64,000 bases of DNA, from positions 62,001-126,000 of the forward strand of contig JAFTZQ010000003.1 of NCBI GenBank assembly GCA_017464475.1. The letters are read 5' to 3'. A model generated the notes under the pieces. It made no database searches and was not told the origin of the DNA. It saw only the letters and a list, made by a program, of their open reading frames with translations. How positions within the stretch are numbered: position 1 is the first letter of the stretch; each line of letters opens with the position of its first letter. The stretch comes from Paludibacteraceae bacterium (lineage in GTDB: Bacteria > Bacteroidota > Bacteroidia > Bacteroidales > Paludibacteraceae). Made by a program: the position numbers and the translations under genes. Below are positions 27,425-32,925 of this stretch, piece by piece.

Positions 27425-28990
27425 TTAGTTGGTTTGTTTCTCGGGGTCTTCCTCTGGAGACTTGGGCTCTTCGGTAGCCTTTCCGTCAGCGGGATTTTCA
27501 GCTGGAGGAGTTTCAGCAGGTGCTGCCTGCGACTGCTCCGGTTCCTTCTCTACCTCCGGTGCCGTTTCATGCTCAGGAGCGGTTTTATCCGCTTTGTCGT
27601 CCTCTTTTTGCAGATCCTTGCGGTCCTTTTCCTCAAGTTTTGTCACACCGGTGACACTTTTGGAAACATGGTCTAACGCGCTGGGGTTGGCTTCCTTTTT
27701 GTCCGCTTTGGGAGCAGGTTTTCTGTCGGGTTTTGCAGGGGTAGCAGGAGTGACTGCTTCCGGTGCAGAAGCCGGTAACTGAACCTCTTTGATCACTTGG
27801 ACTTTATAGGTAGATGAATCCTTTTGAAGAACGAGAGCAAGCGTGTCAGATGAGAGTTTGTCGAACGAGGATATGATGTAGCAGTCCTGACGGTATTCGA
27901 GTTCGGCAGCTTTGCCTTGCAACTGGGTTTGCAGCTGCTGGAACAAATTCTCCGATTTGACAATTGGTTCGCGCTGGTCTGCCTTATCCTTGGCGCGCAG
28001 CACTACGGTATCCATCTCCGCACCGGGGATGATAGAAAGTTGGGTCTCCGCCTCAAAAGGAACAGGCAAGAATGTCACACGGATCGTGTCGTCCTCTACT
28101 ACAACCTCAGTTTTTTCCTCAGGTTTGTCACCGCCTAACCATGCATACAGACCGGCGCAGGCTGCTATCACGACAAGCAGAGCCATCAGCCCGAACAGCC
28201 ATTTGAGAGGAAGACGTCTCTTCGCTACCGCAGCTGGGCTGACAGCAAATTCCACGATCTGGACCGTTATGTTGTCCAGACCGCCGTTTTGCCGCGCCAG
28301 TTCAACTAATTGATCCACACGTTGTTGCGACGTATAGGTGCCCTGCTGGCTTACAATATGCTCGATTCGCTCATCGGGTACCATGCCGCTCAAACCGTCG
28401 GAGCAGAGCAGGAAACAGTCGCCTGCCTCCGGAATGATCGCGTCGGGCAGCACAGTAGCTGCACGCATATCGGCGATTCCCAGACAGTTCGTGATCTCAT
28501 TCTTGCGGGGATGGTGTTCCGCCTGCTCTTTCGTGATCTCGCCGCGATCGACCAAGAGCTGAACAAAAGACTGATCTTTCGTCAACTGCATGATTCGGCG
28601 GCTCCGGATCAGATAAATGCGGCTGTCTCCGACAGAACCGATATATACTTTTCCGTCGCGCACGATGAGCATCACGCAGGTTGAGCCCATGCCTTGCAAC
28701 TCCGGCTGCACGCGTACGCGAGCCAGAATAGCCTTGTTTGCCGCGTCGATCGCCATCCCGATCGCCTCCTGAGGATTCTCAAAATAGTTCTCCGTCAGGA
28801 ACGAACGGATAGCATCTACCGCCACTTGGGAGGCTACCGCGCCGCCTACATGACCGCCCATGCCGTCGCAGACTGTTGCCACCAAACCGTTCGGACATTC
28901 GAAATGAACCAGATTGTCCTCGTTGGCTTGACGCTTGCAACCGACGTCTGTGCGTTCGGATACGAAACAATAATTATATTTGCTGTCCAT
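27425..28990 (-). CDS. PP2C-family Ser/Thr phosphatase with TM segment
   Basis: The 521-residue protein has a complete PP2C domain in the first 250 residues: NED at 23-25, DGMGGH at 42-47, GDSR at 121-124, SDGLSG at 197-202 and GLDNITV at 237-243, the metal and phosphate ligands of the family. A TM helix lies at 263-285. The outside part is an unstructured Pro/Glu/Lys/Ala-rich tail (from about 400 to the end). It is the eraser for the two kinases of the operon. The order trypsin, FHA, PP2C, kinase-FHA keeps readers and eraser together. Confidence 0.92.
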   Translation of the reverse strand: MDSKYNYCFVSERTDVGCKRQANEDNLVHFECPNGLVATVCDGMGGHVGGAVASQVAVDAIRSFLTENYFENPQEAIGMAIDAANKAILARVRVQPELQGMGSTCVMLIVRDGKVYIGSVGDSRIYLIRSRRIMQLTKDQSFVQLLVDRGEITKEQAEHHPRKNEITNCLGIADMRAATVLPDAIIPEAGDCFLLCSDGLSGMVPDERIEHIVSQQGTYTSQQRVDQLVELARQNGGLDNITVQIVEFAVSPAAVAKRRLPLKWLFGLMALLVVIAACAGLYAWLGGDKPEEKTEVVVEDDTIRVTFLPVPFEAETQLSIIPGAEMDTVVLRAKDKADQREPIVKSENLFQQLQTQLQGKAAELEYRQDCYIISSFDKLSSDTLALVLQKDSSTYKVQVIKEVQLPASAPEAVTPATPAKPDRKPAPKADKKEANPSALDHVSKSVTGVTKLEEKDRKDLQKEDDKADKTAPEHETAPEVEKEPEQSQAAPAETPPAENPADGKATEEPKSPEEDPEKQTN

Positions 28991-28993
28991 AGT

Positions 28994-29566
28994 TTATCTC
29001 GGGATTTGGAAGAAAATAAACTTGGTGCCGCCGATCACGATCAGGTCGTTCGTGTGCAATTCGATCATGCCGCGGGAGAACTTACCGTTGATATACGTAC
29101 CGTTGGACGATTTCTGGTCCTCTGCCCAAACGATTCCTTCTGCCTCTACATACAGAATCAGCAGGTGCTGACCGGACATATTCTCGTCGCTCGGAATAGC
29201 GATGTCGCACACCGGAGCGCGACCGATGATATTTCTTCCTTCATATATCTTATATACCTCGCCCATCGGATCTACGCTATACGAAACAAGCACTCCTACC
29301 AGTTTCTTATTGCCGCCCGCGCCGCCTGTCATTGGCTGACCGTCTGCGCGACGGATCACAGTTCCGCCGCCTGCGAACTCGCCGCCCGCACCTTCGTTCA
29401 TTGGAATAGTGGGAGCCTCGTGACCGATTACTGCGGTCTCCCCGCCGCTGGACGAGCCGCCGTTCGGAATCATTGCGGTTGCTTCGTGAGAAGGACAGAA
29501 CGGACAATTGTCGCCGTAGATACTGGCATCATACTGATGACCATTGATACATTTTTTCGTTGCCAT
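28994..29566 (-). CDS. Zinc-finger and FHA adaptor protein
   Basis: The 190-residue product has a Cys/His cluster at its start (CINGHQYD, then NCPFC; residues 6-24). A Gly/Thr-rich linker (30-85) contains four Thr-hydrophobic motifs (TAMIP, TAVIG, TIPM, TVIRR). An FHA domain lies at 110-187 (IGRAPVCDI, SGQH 131-134, SSNGT 153-157). Linker Thr sites next to an FHA recall GarA-type substrates, which are phosphorylated and then bind their own FHA; this is an analogy only. It lies 3 bp upstream of the PP2C gene and is probably a phospho-switch adaptor. Confidence 0.85.
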   Translation of the reverse strand: MATKKCINGHQYDASIYGDNCPFCPSHEATAMIPNGGSSSGGETAVIGHEAPTIPMNEGAGGEFAGGGTVIRRADGQPMTGGAGGNKKLVGVLVSYSVDPMGEVYKIYEGRNIIGRAPVCDIAIPSDENMSGQHLLILYVEAEGIVWAEDQKSSNGTYINGKFSRGMIELHTNDLIVIGGTKFIFFQIPR

Positions 29567-29604
29567 AACTGTAATGTTTTTATTAGGTTAATATATTATC
29601 TTTT

Positions 29605-31125
29605 TTATTTATAAATTTCTTTTAAATACTCGACCTTAATCGCCCAGTTGAATCCATGAGCGCCCAATTTAGCCAAGCCAGCATGGTGCACTCCTACTAA
29701 ATGCCCGTATTCATCTAATACCGGCGAACCGCTCGCACCTCCAAATGTCGGGGCATTATGACCAAACTCAATCTCGCCTCTATTTTGAGTGATCGTACCT
29801 GTTTGAATCTGATTCTCCAGCACATCCTCGTCGCCGGAACTCTTTATTTTACCAACCGTTACCCCCAAAGGAAATCCGATCACATATACTTTCTTACCCT
29901 GCGCAACCGCCTCAGGGGCCGTATTCGCTGCATTAATATCTATATAGGTATGCACACCGTTGGGAAGCTGGTGAGTCACGGTTTGAACGATAGCAACATC
30001 CTTCTCCGTGTCATCACTCGCGTTAATGAAAGAACATTCGGTTAAGTTTCCGGGTTTCATCGGTAAACCGTTCGGAACTACGCCCAAATAATCCAGATGA
30101 CCTGTAACTTTGATATGGGGAATCATGGATGTAAGGATAGGATAAGCCGTACTATATCTGGCAAATAATTGCTGGATAGTTTGGGAGAGAAGCTGGGACT
30201 CATTTTCGTACAGCCAAGGCCTGGCTATATGCAAATTGGTACCCATTTTTCCATCTTCCGAGATAAAGAATCCTGTGCCCGTATAACCAGAGGTTCCTTT
30301 TTTCAAACTACCATCCTGATCGAATGAGTAGGAGGCCTCCGGAGAAACGCCTATTAATTCGAGCGCACCGTGGGCAAGATTCTGGTCTTCTATGTCTATA
30401 CTTATGCGGTAGGAATACTCTCCATAAAGCAGGCAGACAGCCGAGTTGTAACGCTGGTAAGCCTGATCAGGCGAAAGAGGACGTTCGCGGAAGATCATAA
30501 GATATCCTCCGTATCCTATCGCTAACAAAAGAATAACGATTGCGGCTATTTTGTACGCCAGATTATTCTTTTTGCCTGCCGGTTTCTTTCCCGCAGCTGC
30601 TGCCGGCATCAGTTTCTCCCATTCCAGCACATGACCTTTCGAAATCGTCACTACATCGCCTTTGTGAAGCACTTTGTAAGTGATCCGTTCGCCGTTCACA
30701 TAAGTGCCGTTGGTCGAACGATTGTCGGTTATAGCGATTTCGCCGCTGGACAATTTCTCCAAAAATGCGTGCTCCGAAGAGACATCTTCGTACGGCAGGC
30801 ATACATCACATGTATTGGCACGACCGATCACTTTCTTGTTGGGATTATATGCTGACACACGGCGGGTATGACCTCCGTTCGAAGAAGACGCTACGCTCTT
30901 CCAGTCCAGATTATAACGGCCTAATAACACCACGTCGTTCGGTTGAAGTACCACCTCGGACTGAATACGCTTGCCGTTGACAAAAGTTCCGTTTGTCGAA
31001 TTTAGATCCTTCAGCACTACCCGACCGTCATCGGTTACTGTGATGGAAGCATGTTTACGGGATACAGTCGAATCATTGGCAACATAATCGTTGTCATTTC
31101 CTTTTCCAATGTAGATGGTTTTCAT
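29605..31125 (-). CDS. FHA-FHA-TM-trypsin-like serine protease
   Basis: The 506-residue protein has two FHA domains (1-75 with SRKH 22-25 and STNGT 43-47; 95-170 with IGRANTCDV, SSEH 116-119 and STNGT 137-141). A Lys-rich stretch and a TM helix (188-212) follow, then an outside trypsin-like domain (about 225-500). The triad is probably His299 (GTNLHI), Asp377 (EKDVAIV) and Ser465 (GGASGSP). It is the first gene of the operon. A cytoplasmic phospho-reader joined to an extracytoplasmic protease offers a path for inside-out control of envelope proteolysis, with the YD-like ectodomains as possible substrates (inference). Confidence 0.9.
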   Translation of the reverse strand: MKTIYIGKGNDNDYVANDSTVSRKHASITVTDDGRVVLKDLNSTNGTFVNGKRIQSEVVLQPNDVVLLGRYNLDWKSVASSSNGGHTRRVSAYNPNKKVIGRANTCDVCLPYEDVSSEHAFLEKLSSGEIAITDNRSTNGTYVNGERITYKVLHKGDVVTISKGHVLEWEKLMPAAAAGKKPAGKKNNLAYKIAAIVILLLAIGYGGYLMIFRERPLSPDQAYQRYNSAVCLLYGEYSYRISIDIEDQNLAHGALELIGVSPEASYSFDQDGSLKKGTSGYTGTGFFISEDGKMGTNLHIARPWLYENESQLLSQTIQQLFARYSTAYPILTSMIPHIKVTGHLDYLGVVPNGLPMKPGNLTECSFINASDDTEKDVAIVQTVTHQLPNGVHTYIDINAANTAPEAVAQGKKVYVIGFPLGVTVGKIKSSGDEDVLENQIQTGTITQNRGEIEFGHNAPTFGGASGSPVLDEYGHLVGVHHAGLAKLGAHGFNWAIKVEYLKEIYK

Positions 31126-31221
31126 ATTGTTTTGATTTTCGGGTGGGTGCCTACTCTTCTACGGATTTTCGGCTAACTCCGTTATAATGGTATTCCTGCC
31201 TTTTACTTTGCGCTATACACA

Positions 31222-31256
31222 CAAAAAGCGCAGACTTCGCTATTGCTCATCTGCGC
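31222..31256 (-). terminator. Intrinsic terminator after the 6S-like RNA
   Basis: Minus strand: a GCGCAGA/TCTGCGC stem (arms 31228-31234 and 31250-31256) is followed by TTTTTG. It lies 97 bp before the protease start, so it would end the RNA or act as an attenuator for the operon. Confidence 0.6.
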
Positions 31257-31437
31257 GCTAGGATCCTCGAACTACCCCATTCAGTCAAACAAACAACAAT
31301 GAAACCTACGCCGATATGACAACTCCACCCGTCAACGAAATGACTGGGCGAGTATGAATGTCATACCCGTAGGCATCTATTGTGACTTTGTCCTTGACTG
31401 AATTTTGCTAAAAGTGTTCGAGGCTTTTCGCGCGCAA
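31222..31437 (-). ncRNA. Candidate 6S-like structured RNA
   Basis: Read on minus, the 31253-31435 region folds into one long imperfect hairpin. GCGCGC (31430-31435) pairs with 31253-31258. CCTCGAAC (31416-31423) pairs with GTTCGAGG (31265-31272). A TTCAGTCAA-based stem (about 31391-31403) pairs with about 31278-31288, and CCTACG/TATGAC blocks (31359-31373) pair with about 31304-31320. Large internal bubbles separate the stems. An intrinsic terminator follows at once. Length and single-rod shape with bubbles fit 6S RNA; the sequence does not fit tmRNA, RNase P or SRP RNA. Alternatively it is a structured leader of the protease operon. Confidence 0.45.
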
Positions 31438-31493
31438 AGCACAAAGCGTCAATAAACGCCAATCAATATGTAATGAACCCACACCTCCTCCGC

Positions 31494-31551
31494 CAAATAA
31501 TACAAAGCTTCATGCCTTCACACAAGGTTTCCTCCAAATAATACAAGGCTT
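31494..31551. repeat. Direct repeat in the long leader region
   Basis: Two near-identical copies of CCAAATAATACAAGGCTTCA (first copy with AAG for AGG) begin at about 31493 and 31533. They lie between the -7 box at 31592 and the 6S-like hairpin. No gene is seen in the 31126-31787 stretch; it holds these repeats, the hairpin RNA, a promoter and an 11-mer array. Confidence 0.6.
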
Positions 31552-31591
31552 CATATACGCCTTCCTGCGGCATTTGGTATAAATTCGGCTG

Positions 31592-31622
31592 CAAAGATAC
31601 TGTATTTTTTTTAATTATGCAA
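31592..31622 (-). promoter_or_regulatory. Promoter upstream of the 6S-like RNA and the protease-kinase operon
   Basis: Minus-strand -7 TATCTTTG (31592-31599) and -33 TTG (31620-31622) with a 20-bp spacer. It is the only consensus promoter I find between the tRNA terminator and the protease gene. Its transcript would have about 460 nt before the ATG at 31125, crossing the direct repeats, hairpin and terminator. Confidence 0.6.
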
Positions 31623-31670
31623 TAGACAATGTCATTTTTTTACAATTATTTTTCCTTTTTTCGTGCCAAA

Positions 31671-31730
31671 AGGGGGTGATTAGGGGGTGATAAGGGGGTG
31701 ATAAGGGGGTGATTAAGGGGTGATTAGGGG
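31671..31730. repeat. Tandem 11-bp array (AGGGGGTGATT type)
   Basis: Five full copies of AGGGGGTGATW (one shortened by a base change to AAGGGG) and a partial sixth lie between the operon promoter and the tRNA-Arg terminator. The same 11-bp period occurs at 8718, 48600 and 61323. Confidence 0.8.
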
Positions 31731-31753
31731 GATATTCGTGATACGTTACCGAC

Positions 31754-31785
31754 ACAAAAAAGCGTCTGAGACGATCTCAGACGCT
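31754..31785 (-). terminator. Terminator of the tRNA-Asp/tRNA-Arg unit
   Basis: Minus strand: a perfect 10-bp stem AGCGTCTGAG/CTCAGACGCT (31761-31785, 5-nt loop) followed by a T run. It begins 3 nt after the end of tRNA-Arg. Confidence 0.85.
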
Positions 31786-31787
31786 TG

Positions 31788-31861
31788 TGATCCATGCAGG
31801 ATTCAAACCTGCAACCCCCACATCCGTAGTGTGGTACTCTATTCAGTTGAGCTAATGGACC
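31788..31861 (-). tRNA. tRNA-Arg (anticodon ACG)
   Basis: A 74-nt cloverleaf on minus: acceptor GGTCCAT/ATGGATC, D-stem GCTC/GAGT, anticodon stem CCACA/TGTGG around loop CTACGGA (anticodon ACG) and T-stem GCAGG/CCTGC with TTTGAAT loop. The discriminator is A. CCA is not encoded. It reads CGN Arg codons after A-to-I editing. Confidence 0.92.
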
Positions 31862-31950
31862 CGGAGGTGTCCCCGTCTTGCGGGGAAACCGGCCTCCGCC
31901 GGAAGGGGAATATCCCCTTTGTTTTGAAAAGAGAACCAGCTTGCGCTGGT

Positions 31951-32027
31951 TGGCGGTGCGGACGAGACTCGAACTCGCGACCTACGGCGTGACAGGCCGG
32001 TATTCTAACCAACTGAACTACCGCACC
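31951..32027 (-). tRNA. tRNA-Asp (anticodon GTC)
   Basis: A 77-nt cloverleaf on minus with encoded CCA (31951-31953): acceptor GGTGCGG/CCGCACC, loop CTGTCAC with anticodon GTC, T-loop TTCGAGT. It is upstream of tRNA-Arg in the same transcript; the 90-bp spacer contains two further small hairpins. Confidence 0.94.
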
Positions 32028-32054
32028 AGATAGTCTCCTTTTCAAAAGCGGGTG

Positions 32055-32086
32055 CAAAAGTACTGCTTTTTTCTGACATGTGCAAA
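32055..32086 (-). promoter_or_regulatory. Promoter of the tRNA pair
   Basis: Minus-strand -7 TACTTTTG (32055-32062) and -33 TTTG (32083-32086), 20-bp spacer. It lies 28 bp upstream of the tRNA-Asp 5' end. Confidence 0.75.
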
Positions 32087-32118
32087 TATTTTTGCATTTT
32101 TTTTCAAAAAAAGTGCAT

Positions 32119-32925
32119 TTAGGGGCGTTTTTTGGACTCTTTTGCCGCCCGATGGGCAGATTTTTGTGCCAGACGACGCTCTTTCGCACTCATCTCCGGA
32201 TTCTTGTAACCATTCTGTCTTACATCCTTTCCGGTGATAATTTCGTACCATACACACGCAGCCGTATATCGTCCGTACGTATAGTTCAGATGATACCCGT
32301 CGCGGCAGAATGTGTCGCCTAATTTGGTCTCACGCCCATATTGAATGGCAGCTCCGCAAGGAATAAGCGGCAGTTTGATCAGTTTGGTACAAGCCTGAAT
32401 ACTATCCCACATCTCGGCCTGCGAGTTATGGTAGGTCGGATACGCAGGGTGCGTCGCATCTTGGCTGTACGCCCAAGTCTGCATCCAATAGATCTTTGCC
32501 TTCGGCTGGTACGCCCGAACCGTATCCACCAGCATGTCGAGCCACGGCTCATAGGACGAACGCACGCCGCTGAAATGGCTTGCCTGCTGGAGTGAGATAA
32601 TATCGTATTCCCCGTCCTGCAACGCTTCCCGCAAGGAAACTGTGTCCTTTATCACTCGTTTCTGGAGATGCGGAATATAGGACTCCCGTGCTCCAACCGA
32701 ATGGCGATGGTTGGTACAAACGCGATGCGAATACGCCGCGGTATCGCGAATTAAAAACTCGGCATGCTGCTCTAATGAGCAACCGCCATAATACAGATTA
32801 TGAACCTCCACCTGCACGCCTTTCGCGTCGCAAAGCGGCACTAACTCCTGCTCCACGGCATCCCATGAAAACGAGTTGCCGACACAGAGGATTCGGATTA
32901 CTAATAAAATATTAATGAGCTTCAA
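32119..32925 (-). CDS. SGNH/GDSL-type hydrolase (DUF4886-like)
   Basis: The 268-residue product has block I ILCVGNSFSWDAVEQEL near its start (nucleophile Ser in GNSFS) and a late RDGYHLN block with the Asp-x-x-His pair. This is the pattern of DUF4886-type SGNH hydrolases, esterase-like enzymes often acting on glycans or acyl groups. No ATG is available before block I; the only usual start is a TTG at 32925, overlapping polA by 14 bp. If that start is right there is no signal peptide. The tail is Lys/Arg/Ala-rich. It ends the long gene train from DUF2795 to polA. Confidence 0.75.
   Translation of the reverse strand: MKLINILLVIRILCVGNSFSWDAVEQELVPLCDAKGVQVEVHNLYYGGCSLEQHAEFLIRDTAAYSHRVCTNHRHSVGARESYIPHLQKRVIKDTVSLREALQDGEYDIISLQQASHFSGVRSSYEPWLDMLVDTVRAYQPKAKIYWMQTWAYSQDATHPAYPTYHNSQAEMWDSIQACTKLIKLPLIPCGAAIQYGRETKLGDTFCRDGYHLNYTYGRYTAACVWYEIITGKDVRQNGYKNPEMSAKERRLAQKSAHRAAKESKKRP

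Noticed and set aside
14734..31125. Type VI secretion regulation, because kinase, PP2C and FHA proteins accompany that system
   Set aside because: No Tss sheath, baseplate, VgrG, Hcp or ClpV genes are present; TIR, SIR2 and STAND genes are there instead.
31222..31585. tmRNA, RNase P RNA or SRP RNA
   Set aside because: The typical ends and conserved blocks (GGGGCTGA start, GAGGAAAGTCC core, GGAAGCAGC loop) are absent; the single-rod fold fits 6S better.
31671..31730. CRISPR array
   Set aside because: Units are 11 bp without spacers and no cas genes are near; the same applies to 48600-48725.
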